DNA from: Clostridium_AD sp050717515
Lineage (GTDB): Bacteria; Bacillota; Clostridia; Clostridiales; Clostridiaceae
Direction of reading: 5' to 3'
Assembly: GCF_050717515.1 (NCBI RefSeq)
Contig: NZ_JBOITL010000022.1
Span: 62,001-126,000 of the forward strand
DNA length: 64,000 nt
Below, in pieces: positions 17,864 to 26,818 of the stretch. The notes beneath the pieces were generated by a model, which saw nothing but the letters and a program-made list of their open reading frames with translations, did not search any database and was not told the DNA's origin. The translations under genes were made by a program, and so were the position numbers. The stretch's first letter is position 1. Every line of letters begins with the position of its first letter.

Positions 17864-18799
17864 TTATGACTTATATATATCACAAATTTTTTCTGCCCTT
17901 TCTTTAATAATTTTTCTTATATGAGCAGGCTCAATTACTTCAACTTCACTTCCAAAGCTTAAAACTGTACTATAAACCCATTCATCTTCAGGATAATCTA
18001 CTGTTACTATTATATCCCCCTCCTTAGTAAGGACCATTTGCTCCTCATCAAAATAATCATCAACCTTTGATCTTACCTTTTGTGTGAATTTCATTACTAT
18101 GTGCTGAATTCTATCATTGTTCCATCCGTTCTCAAAGGGTACTTCAGTTAATGTCTTTTCTCTTTGTTTAAAAAACTGTTCTAAAATAGTTAGTTTTTTC
18201 ATTTTTGATAATTTAAATAATCTATAATCCTCTCTATACCTGCAATATCCATACAAATACCAAGAAGATATTTTTAGAACTAAAGACATTGGTTCTATAC
18301 ATCTTTCCGTTTGCACTCCATTTAAATTAGTGTAGCAAAATGAAACTAGTTTATTTTCTTCTAACGCAGGCCTTAATTCTTGAATTTTTCTCTTTTGAGT
18401 ATTACTTTCACCCCATGGTGTAAAATCTACAATAAAATAATTCCTTCTTTTATTAAAATTCTCAATACTTTTTTTTGGTATCAACCCGCATACTTTTTCA
18501 ATAATATTTCCTATATTTTTATCCTCATAAGTTTTATTAATTCCTTTTAATGCCGTAACTAATGACAATATTTCATCTTCCTTTAAAAAGTTTTTGTCCA
18601 CCTTATAGTTTTCCATTATGGAATAGCCACCATTTTTTCCTTGGCAAGAAATTATGGGTATACCAGCTTTGCAAATTGACTCCATATCTCGATGTATTGT
18701 TCTCACCGATACTTCAAAATACTCCGCAAGTTCACTCGCCGTGACCTTATGTTTGTTTATTAAAAGCATTGTAATTGCAAGTAATCTATCTACTTTCAT
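17864..18799 (-). CDS. YafY-type transcriptional regulator (HTH_11 plus WYL)
   Basis: 311 residues, standard for the YafY family. N-terminal helix-turn-helix (about 1-60, with VTASELAEYFEVSVRTIHRD), a middle WYL domain (about 140-220, with SWYLYGYCRYREDYRLFKL), and the C-terminal WCX extension. WYL domains bind small ligands or nucleic acid. It is encoded directly upstream of the zinc-ribbon gene and the YoaP-like gene, both preceded by the same operator type, so it is the natural candidate to control them. No similar site was found upstream of its own start, which has a different imperfect repeat at 18867-18902. Confidence 0.9.
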   Translation of the reverse strand: MKVDRLLAITMLLINKHKVTASELAEYFEVSVRTIHRDMESICKAGIPIISCQGKNGGYSIMENYKVDKNFLKEDEILSLVTALKGINKTYEDKNIGNIIEKVCGLIPKKSIENFNKRRNYFIVDFTPWGESNTQKRKIQELRPALEENKLVSFCYTNLNGVQTERCIEPMSLVLKISSWYLYGYCRYREDYRLFKLSKMKKLTILEQFFKQREKTLTEVPFENGWNNDRIQHIVMKFTQKVRSKVDDYFDEEQMVLTKEGDIIVTVDYPEDEWVYSTVLSFGSEVEVIEPAHIRKIIKERAEKICDIYKS

Positions 18800-18949
18800 T
18801 TTTTTACCTCTTTATGTATGATAATTTTAATTTTCCACTTCATTTCTAAATTCTAGCCTGCTCAAGTTGCTTTGCACTTATCTACAGTTGTGATGCAACT
18901 TATGAAAAATACGACATAACTTAAGCTAAAATCATTTGAAATTTATTAC

Positions 18950-19453
18950 TTACTTTATAACATCTTGATAGATTATATCCACTATTTCATTTAACATTAA
19001 TTCTTTATGCAGGCATATTTCAGGAATGATATCCAATAAATCTTTTTCATTCCACCATTTTCTCATTTCCTTTTCTCCAAATTCATGTACATTAGGCTTT
19101 TGTTTATGACGATTTAAAGTTTCTTCAAAAGGTATATCAAAGTAATATGCACAAATTTGGTTGTTGAATTTATTAAGTAAATTTTCAAATAATTTTTTAT
19201 ACCACTTTGAATTTAAAATACCTTCCAAAATTACTATATTGCAATGGCTTTTTCCGTATATTGCAAGTTCCAACAATAACTTACTCGCTTCTGGATTGGC
19301 TCCATCTTTCACAAATAGCATTTCTCTTCTAACGACATCTTGTGAAATTAGCATTGTACCATGTCCAAATTTTCTTTGTAAAGCCTTGCCTGTAGTAGTC
19401 TTACCACTTCCAGAATTACCTCTTAGTATTATTAATTTTGCCACTCCATCCAT
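18950..19453 (-). CDS. P-loop kinase (AAA_33/uridine kinase-like)
   Basis: 167-residue P-loop NTPase with Walker A GNSGSGKTT (residues 12-20), a central CAYYFDIPFEETLNRH segment (lid and strand of small-molecule kinases) and LISQDVVRREML, where an Asp follows the second strand. Proteins of this type phosphorylate small molecules, including antibiotics such as chloramphenicol, or nucleosides; the substrate cannot be read from the sequence. It stands alone between YafY and the ABC-2 operon. Confidence 0.8.
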   Translation of the reverse strand: MDGVAKLIILRGNSGSGKTTTGKALQRKFGHGTMLISQDVVRREMLFVKDGANPEASKLLLELAIYGKSHCNIVILEGILNSKWYKKLFENLLNKFNNQICAYYFDIPFEETLNRHKQKPNVHEFGEKEMRKWWNEKDLLDIIPEICLHKELMLNEIVDIIYQDVIK

Positions 19454-19569
19454 CTGATATCTTCCCTTCTGAATTGAATTACTATTTACCTTTATGCCAA
19501 TTATAAAAATCTTTTAGTTCTGCTTTATTGAACTTGTTCGCACTTTCAATTTTAACATTTACGTCACCT

Positions 19570-19605
19570 AATATTCAAAAGTTGAAACAACAACTTTTGA
19601 ATATT
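19570..19605. terminator. Hairpin between the ABC-2 operon and the kinase gene
   Basis: Perfect 15-bp arms (19570-19584, 19591-19605), 6-base loop. It follows the minus-strand ABC operon that ends at 19656. No clear U-run, so it may be an operator for the kinase gene instead. The next 80 bases hold a stop-limited frame ending NWHKGK that looks like a gene-end remnant. Confidence 0.5.
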
Positions 19606-19655
19606 AAGAATACCTGTTATTTTACATGTTTTAAGCATATTACTGAAAACCATTG

Positions 19656-20387
19656 TTATTTATCTAATCCCCTTTTATCATAAGTGCAAACAAACGCAAC
19701 TGCAGCAATTAATATCCATACCAAAACTACACATAGGCTATAGACGGACTCAATACCAATTGTTTCACATTTAAATACCTTTTCCAGCATTAGGTTCATA
19801 TTATAATTAGGCAGGAACTCTGCTATTCTTGTTAGTGTTTTATTTAATTTTGCAAATATTGGTATCATCAAAAGAATCATAATCACAGGCATACCAACTA
19901 CTCCTGTAGCCATTTGATTAGGAGCAATCACTCCAATCACAGCCCCAATTTCTATCATACTAAAAACTACTAAAGTGGTTATTAATATATATTTCCCTAA
20001 ATACTGGGCATTAAACCCAACTATAAAAAACATTGCTACATTGATAATTACCGACACCAAAAGTGTTATCAGCGCCTTTCCAGTTAAAAATTCTAAGGGT
20101 GATACACCTGAAAGCATAAGCGTTCGAAGAGTATTTTTTTCTTTTTCTTCAGCAATCAGCATCGCTATAACAAAACTAGATACCATTGTAAGGTTCATAC
20201 CTAGACACATAATTAGTATATCTACCTTTCCTATTTGATCACTGGATGTATTTCCTCCGAATAGCTTTGAATAGATAATGCTAAACATAATTGGCAGCAT
20301 GCACATCAGCAAAACATTCATGTTTTTGCCTAAATCCTTTATTTCCTTCTTAAACAATGCTTTTACTCTTCTTGTTGAAAATTCCAT
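19656..20387 (-). CDS. ABC-2 type permease
   Basis: 243 residues with six membrane segments in the ABC-2 layout and the usual amphipathic start RVKALFKKEIKDLGKN. The motif EEKEKNTLRTLMLSGVSP after the second segment is a hallmark of ABC-2 exporters. The start codon overlaps the ATPase stop by one base (TAATG). Works with the ATPase at 20387-21232; substrate (lipid, drug or peptide) unknown. Confidence 0.88.
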   Translation of the reverse strand: MEFSTRRVKALFKKEIKDLGKNMNVLLMCMLPIMFSIIYSKLFGGNTSSDQIGKVDILIMCLGMNLTMVSSFVIAMLIAEEKEKNTLRTLMLSGVSPLEFLTGKALITLLVSVIINVAMFFIVGFNAQYLGKYILITTLVVFSMIEIGAVIGVIAPNQMATGVVGMPVIMILLMIPIFAKLNKTLTRIAEFLPNYNMNLMLEKVFKCETIGIESVYSLCVVLVWILIAAVAFVCTYDKRGLDK

Positions 20388-21232
20388 TATAGTTCCCTCC
20401 CTGTAAGGTTTAAGAATATTTTTTCTAAGCTTGGCTCTAATGAATGAATTGCTAGCAGCTGCCCTTCTTCCATCAAAGTTTTAATTTTGGAAGCACCTTC
20501 TGCATCATTTTTCAGCATAATTTCTTTATGATTGTCCTTCAAAATTACTTTTATATCATCATTGATGTATTTTAGTTTTAAAGCTTCCGGATTTCCTATA
20601 TCCACTATTTCACCAGCATTTAAAAAGGCTACTCTATCACAGAGTTTATCTGCTTCCTCCATGTTGTGAGTGGTCAAAAATATAGTAGTTCCTTCCTCAT
20701 TAAGCTTTCTAAGTAGCTTGTGAATCTCTAAAGTTGTGCCTGGATCTAATGAAGAGGTAGGCTCATCTAGGAATAGTAATTTTGGTTTGTGAAGCACGGC
20801 TCTGGCTATCATAAGTCTTTGCTTCATACCCTTTGAAAGCTTTTTAGCTTCTTTTTTTATAGTTTCACTCATACCTATCTTCTCTAATATTTCCAAAACA
20901 TTTTTCTTAGGGACAGCATTTATATCTGCATACAGCATAAGATTATCTAAAACGGATAGCCTATCATACATTCCACTAGTATCAGATAATACTCCAATGT
21001 TTTTAACAATATATTTTTTATTAGCATATACCTCTTTTCCAAACACCTTAACCTCACCACTAGTTGTTATTAATTGAGCAGTTAATAGTTTAATAGTAGT
21101 AGTTTTTCCTGATCCACTTGGTCCTAAGAAACCAAAAACTTCACCTTCTTTAATACTGAAAGTTAAATTCTTCAAAGCCGTGTTTTCTTTAAAATCTTTT
21201 CTTACATTTTTCATAGATATAATATTTTCCAA
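20387..21232 (-). CDS. ABC-2 exporter ATP-binding protein
   Basis: 281 residues from a TTG start. Walker A GPSGSGKTT, signature LSKGMKQRL (usual for CcmA/DrrA-type exporters), Walker B LLFLDEPTSSLD and H-loop THNMEEAD are intact, with a C-terminal regulatory tail. TTG at 21232 is preferred since AAAGGGGG lies 8 bases upstream; an ATG at 21265 precedes that site. The LytTR-type regulator gene directly upstream (21402-22418) probably controls this operon. Confidence 0.9.
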   Translation of the reverse strand: MENIISMKNVRKDFKENTALKNLTFSIKEGEVFGFLGPSGSGKTTTIKLLTAQLITTSGEVKVFGKEVYANKKYIVKNIGVLSDTSGMYDRLSVLDNLMLYADINAVPKKNVLEILEKIGMSETIKKEAKKLSKGMKQRLMIARAVLHKPKLLFLDEPTSSLDPGTTLEIHKLLRKLNEEGTTIFLTTHNMEEADKLCDRVAFLNAGEIVDIGNPEALKLKYINDDIKVILKDNHKEIMLKNDAEGASKIKTLMEEGQLLAIHSLEPSLEKIFLNLTGREL

Positions 21233-21401
21233 TTTAAAAACCCCCTTTTGTTTTCCATAATTCAATTATTACAGAAATTAAATATCACCACCATAAAATA
21301 ACTACCAAAAGAGTATTCTATTGGTTGAATGACAGCTTTTAAGGGTTAATTGGAGCATATATTTTCTAAATGGAACAATTTTTCTACCAAATTTCAGGAA
21401 A

Positions 21402-22418
21402 TCATAATTTTAGTACAGTTTTTAGTTCCTCTAATCTTCCTTTAGACAAAGGAATGGAACTCTTTACTTTATCATCCAGACTTAGGCTGTAGCTATTCCT
21501 TGTCCAGGTGATCATTTCTTTAACTCTCTGCAAATTTACAAGGTAAGATCTATGACATCTGAAAAACCCAAAATATTTTAATCTCTCCTCTAACTCTGTA
21601 AGCGAAAGAGTACAAGGGAACTTTTCTCCTCTAATGTATAAATTGCTAATTCCCTGTTCGCTTTCCACATAGTCAATCTCTTTAGGATCAAACAGCAATG
21701 TTCTTTCCTCTACCTTGGCAGAAATTTTTTGAATTTTATAAATTGAATTTTTATCCTGGGCTACTTCTGTATCATTAATAACTTCTTCTCTGTCATTATT
21801 AAGCTCGTCCAATCCCTCATCAGTTAATCTATAAGCCTTTTCAGAAAGCATAAGAGTATCTTTAAAAAGCACAGATGTAATTAACACAGCCGTTCCAACA
21901 GATCGTAATTCCTCGATATTTTCTATTATTATTTTAGCTCCATTCCTGTCCATATTAAGAATTGGCTCCTGAAATATTAAAAGTTTGGGCTGTTTTAATC
22001 TTTCTCTTGCAAAGCTTACTCTTCTTCTTTGAGAGTAATTCAAGTTTTTTATTTTTATATTACCAATGTCTAAGAGCGCAAGCTTAAGCATTATTTCTTT
22101 ATAATCTACTTTCAAGCCTAAAATATTAGAGAAAAACTTCATATATTCCTCTATAGTCATCCTCTCATAAAAAGTGTCTTCTCTTAGTACAACTCCAATA
22201 CTACAAATATTAGTTTTAAGATACTGGTCATTTCTTACGTCTTCTATATATATTTCACCTTTTGCTGGTGTTTCTTTTCCTAAAACCAAATTCACCAGCA
22301 AATCGCTTATTTCATTGCTGCACTCTATACTTATAGAACTACTTTTTTTTATATTAATATCTATATCTCTTATCACATTATTCTTTTGTTCTTTATATAG
22401 ACCTTTGATTTTCAGCAT
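21402..22418 (-). CDS. Degenerate ABC ATPase fused to LytTR DNA-binding domain
   Basis: 338 residues. Residues 1-205 follow the ABC ATPase fold, but key motifs are lost: the Walker A position reads ECSNEISDLL (31-40) with no GxxGxGKS/T, the signature is LNYSQRRR (126-133), and Walker B ends LLIFQEP with Gln in place of Asp. Residues 240-338 are a LytTR domain with FRCHRSYLVNL (286-296), its hallmark. So ATP hydrolysis is unlikely and the ATPase-like part may dock on an ABC permease or bind a signal. Start at 22418 with GGAAGG 9 bases upstream. The gene precedes an ABC-2 exporter, its probable target. Similar ABC-LytTR fusions exist in Firmicutes. Confidence 0.82.
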   Translation of the reverse strand: MLKIKGLYKEQKNNVIRDIDINIKKSSSISIECSNEISDLLVNLVLGKETPAKGEIYIEDVRNDQYLKTNICSIGVVLREDTFYERMTIEEYMKFFSNILGLKVDYKEIMLKLALLDIGNIKIKNLNYSQRRRVSFARERLKQPKLLIFQEPILNMDRNGAKIIIENIEELRSVGTAVLITSVLFKDTLMLSEKAYRLTDEGLDELNNDREEVINDTEVAQDKNSIYKIQKISAKVEERTLLFDPKEIDYVESEQGISNLYIRGEKFPCTLSLTELEERLKYFGFFRCHRSYLVNLQRVKEMITWTRNSYSLSLDDKVKSSIPLSKGRLEELKTVLKL

Positions 22419-22687
22419 ATAAAACATCCTTCCAAATTTTATACCCTAATTTTATCACAAAAAAACGTGATATGTTAATTAATTACTATTATATCCCTTA
22501 GTGCTAAAATATCGTTAACAAAAAAAAGCGCTCTCTCCTTCAAAGATTAGCACCTTTTCTTGTTTGGCCGTTGATTTTACTGCATTATCTGTTTTTATCT
22601 ATAGTTACTCCATTTGTTTATAGCTATATTTTTATGGCTTATATATTATTCATATCTACTTTTAAAATACCTACTTTTATTATAACA

Positions 22688-23446
22688 CTAATCTTCCACC
22701 CTAAATTCCTTCAAGGAATTATCAAACCTGCCTCCAAGGCCTTCTTCTGCCTCATTAAAAAGTTGCTCTTTAATAATAAAGCTTCCGCCTTTATTATTAG
22801 AGGCAATATAATATACAACCATTTTATCATTCCATTTTGTACCTACTGAAGCTGAAATTCTCAAAGCATTCATTGGGGTATTTACTTTACCAGTGTTGCG
22901 CACTACCATATTACTGCTTTTAAGTTCATTTTCCAGTTTGGAATAAATTTCTTGAGGTTTAGTGCCGCTTACTTGCTGAATTTCCATATAAACTTCCGGC
23001 AGTTTAGAATCCGTTGACTTATTCTTTGGAGTAATCTTATCTATGCCTGCTAGATGTTCTACCTTAAAATAGTCTTCATCAATATATATTGTATATCCAC
23101 TTTTGCTTTCTACCAATGTCACTTCCTTCTTATAGCCCTGTCCCTCCAGACTCTGAACTACATTTTTCTTTGGAGCAAGTATGGATTTAACTTTATTTAT
23201 TGCTGAAACTCCAGGTGGTGTTCCAACTGCTACAAAAATGAGAAGAACAGCTGCTGCTATCCCTTTGGCTAAGATACTGACCCAGGTTCCTCTGAGTTTA
23301 GGTTTCCTGTATCTTTGTGGTTCCACATTAACCCTATAATCCACTACGTTATCAATATTAGTCCAAATACTGTCCTTAATTTCAACTGCTTCTTTAGTGA
23401 CCTTTAGGAGGGCCTTTTTTATTCTTTCATCAGTTTCATTTTTCAT
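22688..23446 (-). CDS. Anti-sigma-like membrane protein (DUF4367-type)
   Basis: 252 residues: a cytosolic N-terminus of about 60 residues, one membrane segment (about 65-85), and an extracytoplasmic DUF4367-like domain. This is the layout of anti-sigma factors cotranscribed with ECF sigma genes. The start at 23446 is set by GAGGAG upstream and a 4-base ATGA overlap with the preceding gene. The cognate sigma factor is not intact: only its last about 31 residues survive, fused to an acetyltransferase (23443-24987), so this protein appears to be an orphan. Confidence 0.75.
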   Translation of the reverse strand: MKNETDERIKKALLKVTKEAVEIKDSIWTNIDNVVDYRVNVEPQRYRKPKLRGTWVSILAKGIAAAVLLIFVAVGTPPGVSAINKVKSILAPKKNVVQSLEGQGYKKEVTLVESKSGYTIYIDEDYFKVEHLAGIDKITPKNKSTDSKLPEVYMEIQQVSGTKPQEIYSKLENELKSSNMVVRNTGKVNTPMNALRISASVGTKWNDKMVVYYIASNNKGGSFIIKEQLFNEAEEGLGGRFDNSLKEFRVED

Positions 23447-24987
23447 TTTGCACACTCCTCATACTTATCCATAATCTTCTTGAGCTTTTCTCTTCCTTTA
23501 AAAAGTCGTGATTTTACTGTATTTGTGTTAATTACGCTGCTAAACTCTTCAGAATATGGCATCCCAAGCTTTGGATATACTATATAGGTATCTTTTTTCT
23601 TTTCTCCTACGAATATTTCTACTCCATTATAATTTTTATCAAGAGTTAATTTATACACTCCATTTACAATTACGTATTTGCCATTAATTTCTCCACCAAA
23701 GGCAGAGTCTTGTCCTCTAAAAATCACTCCCGTATTCTTTTTAAACTGAATATTTTCCCCTGATTCTAATGTTACCTTAATAGCAAGTTCTACTCCATAA
23801 ATAGATGGCTTTTTCAAAAAGCACTCTACAGGTATTGAAACTTTCTTATTTTTTGCTAATTCGATTTTAAACATTCTTTTAGAAAAATCTATATCACTGC
23901 ATTCAGGAAGCTCAAATTCAAATATTCCATTCTCATTAATGTAGCTTTCAATGTCAATATACATATTGACATTTTCTCCACTACATCTCTCTAAGTCATC
24001 ACATTCTAAGGATATTTTTGCTGGAAATTTAGGAACTATCCCAAGCTTAAATAGTGCTTTCTTACTATTTATAACAACCTCAGCTACAACTCCAGGATGA
24101 GTTTTAAAATTACCAAACTCCGTCGCCATTTCTGATATATAAAATTCTCCTTCAACTATTTCTTTTTCTATAACGTCAATTTTTCTATTTAATGAAAATT
24201 TAATGTTCTTATCATCCTTACCTATTATTTCAACATTTAATGGTTTACCTGTTTTATTAATAATTTCATAAGTAGCCTTGTAGCTCCTACCAAAAATTAG
24301 ATTTTGCGAATCAGCAGATAGCGAAATCTTATAATCATCTGTTTCAATAAGTCTTACCCCTCTACCCCTTCTTTCAAATTCCACCCTAAGCTTTTTCCCA
24401 TTCTTATCCCAGTTGTACTCATAAAAGTCAAAACCGTTTTCACCTCTTCCATCTGGTTCCATATTTATTGTTCTTTTCATGTCATTATACCAATCTGCAT
24501 CCTTAAAATAGTCCTTCACTGCCTCAGTATGCATAACAGTTGGAATGAAATTCATAAGATGAGTAGTATCCTGCCTATTTTCAAAGAAATAGCCACACTT
24601 TTTGTATAAAGGTATTGCTTTTGTATTTGCAGGCCATGTATATAAATCCAGACGAGACCACTTAAGTTCAATAGTTCTTTCTACTGCCTTCTTTACAAGT
24701 GCCTTACCAATTCCCTTTCCATGACAATCATATCTAGCATTTAAAAGTCTAATATGTAGTGCTCCCTCATCCTTTAAATATTTTGAAAATGCACAGTACC
24801 CAAGTACCTCATCACCAAGTATAGCAAGATATGTATTTATGTCAGTTGAGTTTGCATGATCAGCCAGTACACTTTCCTCTGTTTGGTTACAGTTTTCCCC
24901 ATTAAATCCTTCAGTACTCTTCTGCCACATTTCTGCAATAGCCCCTGCATAGGCTGGAGTGTATTCTACAATTTTTAAACCTTCCAT
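23443..24987 (-). CDS. GNAT acetyltransferase chimera ending in an ECF sigma-factor tail
   Basis: 514 residues. N-terminal GNAT domain (about 1-160) with acetyl-CoA loop CHGKGIGKALVKKAV; residues about 170-470 are beta-rich with repeated Ig-like character and no recognised family. The last 31 residues (484-514, SVINTNTVKSRLFKG then REKLKKIMDKY) read as the end of sigma region 4: recognition helix plus tail of an ECF sigma factor. The downstream gene is an anti-sigma type protein starting in a 4-base overlap, as a sigma/anti-sigma pair would. The simplest explanation is a deletion that removed most of the sigma gene and joined the remainder in frame to the acetyltransferase. The ATG at 24987 has AGGGGG upstream. 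Confidence 0.75.
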   Translation of the reverse strand: MEGLKIVEYTPAYAGAIAEMWQKSTEGFNGENCNQTEESVLADHANSTDINTYLAILGDEVLGYCAFSKYLKDEGALHIRLLNARYDCHGKGIGKALVKKAVERTIELKWSRLDLYTWPANTKAIPLYKKCGYFFENRQDTTHLMNFIPTVMHTEAVKDYFKDADWYNDMKRTINMEPDGRGENGFDFYEYNWDKNGKKLRVEFERRGRGVRLIETDDYKISLSADSQNLIFGRSYKATYEIINKTGKPLNVEIIGKDDKNIKFSLNRKIDVIEKEIVEGEFYISEMATEFGNFKTHPGVVAEVVINSKKALFKLGIVPKFPAKISLECDDLERCSGENVNMYIDIESYINENGIFEFELPECSDIDFSKRMFKIELAKNKKVSIPVECFLKKPSIYGVELAIKVTLESGENIQFKKNTGVIFRGQDSAFGGEINGKYVIVNGVYKLTLDKNYNGVEIFVGEKKKDTYIVYPKLGMPYSEEFSSVINTNTVKSRLFKGREKLKKIMDKYEECAK

Positions 24988-25045
24988 AATTACCCCCTAT
25001 TATATTCTGTTTTCGTTTCTTTTCTATATTAGACAAGCTTTTGAA

Positions 25046-26818
25046 TCACCCCTCATAAATCCTAGCGAATTCCTCACAACGTATTGACAGTTCATCGGCT
25101 TTTCCGCAACCTATGACATGGCCGTCCTTCAAAAATATAATTTTATCCGCCCGATCTAATACATACTTTTTGTTTGATGCGATTATGCAGGCGAATTTCT
25201 TTTTGACAATATTTTTTTCAAAACGGTTCCAGAATTCCTTTTCCGTTTCGATATCAATTGCGCTGGAGCTATCATCCATCACATACAGCTCGGCATCATG
25301 AATTAACATTCGTGCCAGCGCAAATCTTTGCTTCTGACCTCCCGAAAGTCTGTTGCCTCGGCTACCTGCCAGCGTATCAAGTCCGTTTTCCATTTCGGCA
25401 ACATCACTTTCAAACACTGAATTATACAGGGCTTCGCTGATTTCGACCTCGCTTGCATGTCTGCCCTGCAGCAGATTCTCACGTATCGTATCGCTGAACA
25501 TTCTTGTAATCTGTGGCGTGTATGCAACATTCGGCGGTACGAAAAACTCCTTCTGGTGTTGAATCTCGGTACCGTTCCAGAAAACCTGCCCCGAATCTTT
25601 CGGAACGACGCCCGTCAGAACATTGAGCACAGTCGATTTTCCCGAACCAATCCCACCTGCCACAACAAGAACCTCTCCCTGCTTCAACGTAAAGCTTATA
25701 TCGTATATACCATTTCTGTCATCATGAGAGTATGTAAGATTTCTTACATTAAACTCCGTAAGTGGCATTCTTTCCATACATCCATATTCGAATTTTTTGA
25801 TGTCTCTAAAGGCGCTTAAGTCGCAATGTGCGGTCAGCTCATTTTCGCTTCGTTTCCCCACAAGTTCAATGATACGGTCATATGAAACCTCTGCCTGCTT
25901 TGTTTCCGACACTAGCTCCGTAATCCTTTCCACACAGTTTGCAAGAGTTCCGAGATAATACACGAACATGCTAAAGTCACCTATGGGAAACTCTCCCTTC
26001 ATCATACTCTTCGCAACAACAAGCAACATGACAGCAGTACCTATATATACCGTGCTACCCGTTACAGCCTGCAAGCTTGATTCGAACAACTTATCCTTCA
26101 GCACAACATCAAGCCTTTTTCTATTCAACTTTTCATAATGCTTCAAAACGCTGTCGTTCTCACCAGAGGCTTTGATTGTCTGAACAAGATTTGCTATGTC
26201 ACTGATTGTCTCGCTTACCTTCTCGTGAATTTCACGGTTAACCTTACGGTTTTCCTTGATTTTCTTTGAAGCAATGCCGATTATCAGTATCGCCAGGGAC
26301 AACGGGATAAAGATATAGATCGTTACTCTCCAGTTGATTATCAATAGCGATGCGATGGCAATCAAAGAATACACCACATATCCCAGCACTTCCGACAGAA
26401 GTTCCGCCGGAAAAGCGCAGGCCGGAACATCATCGTCAACAATCTCAAACGCCTTTTCTGATCTGCCGGCGATGTTTTTGATATTTTTTTGCTTATATAT
26501 AATTTTCATTATGTTGTTTCTCAGAAGATTTTCATAATAGAATCTCTGAGTAGTATCCATTACTGCACATACCTTGATGGCAGCAATTCTCAGCAATGCA
26601 ACTCCAAGAATCCCTGCGAGAAACAGCTTTACTCCGAGAAGCTCACTTGCGCCACTGCGTGATCCAGCTTCAACGGTGTTCAGAATCTCACGCACAAAAT
26701 ATGCCACTGCTGCGGCTTGTGAAAAAATCAATATATTGCAAAGAAGGCTGATAATGAAAATCCACGGCCTGTAAACTAGTAATCGCCGCAAAAGCTTAGA
26801 ATATCTTGACTTTTTCAT
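25046..26818 (-). CDS. Heterodimeric ABC exporter, degenerate-site subunit
   Basis: 590 residues: six membrane segments (about 15-300) and a nucleotide-binding domain. Walker A GGIGSGKST (388-396) and signature LSGGQKQR (491-498) are good, but the Walker B reads LYVMDD, with Asp in place of the catalytic Glu, and the H-loop His is replaced (IASNKK). This is the usual mark of the non-hydrolysing half in heterodimeric exporters. It overlaps its partner (26815-28563) by 4 bases. Base composition is near 45-50 percent GC, far above the neighbours, and many overlapping false frames result; the pair was probably acquired by transfer. Substrate unknown. Confidence 0.88.
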   Translation of the reverse strand: MKKSRYSKLLRRLLVYRPWIFIISLLCNILIFSQAAAVAYFVREILNTVEAGSRSGASELLGVKLFLAGILGVALLRIAAIKVCAVMDTTQRFYYENLLRNNIMKIIYKQKNIKNIAGRSEKAFEIVDDDVPACAFPAELLSEVLGYVVYSLIAIASLLIINWRVTIYIFIPLSLAILIIGIASKKIKENRKVNREIHEKVSETISDIANLVQTIKASGENDSVLKHYEKLNRKRLDVVLKDKLFESSLQAVTGSTVYIGTAVMLLVVAKSMMKGEFPIGDFSMFVYYLGTLANCVERITELVSETKQAEVSYDRIIELVGKRSENELTAHCDLSAFRDIKKFEYGCMERMPLTEFNVRNLTYSHDDRNGIYDISFTLKQGEVLVVAGGIGSGKSTVLNVLTGVVPKDSGQVFWNGTEIQHQKEFFVPPNVAYTPQITRMFSDTIRENLLQGRHASEVEISEALYNSVFESDVAEMENGLDTLAGSRGNRLSGGQKQRFALARMLIHDAELYVMDDSSSAIDIETEKEFWNRFEKNIVKKKFACIIASNKKYVLDRADKIIFLKDGHVIGCGKADELSIRCEEFARIYEG

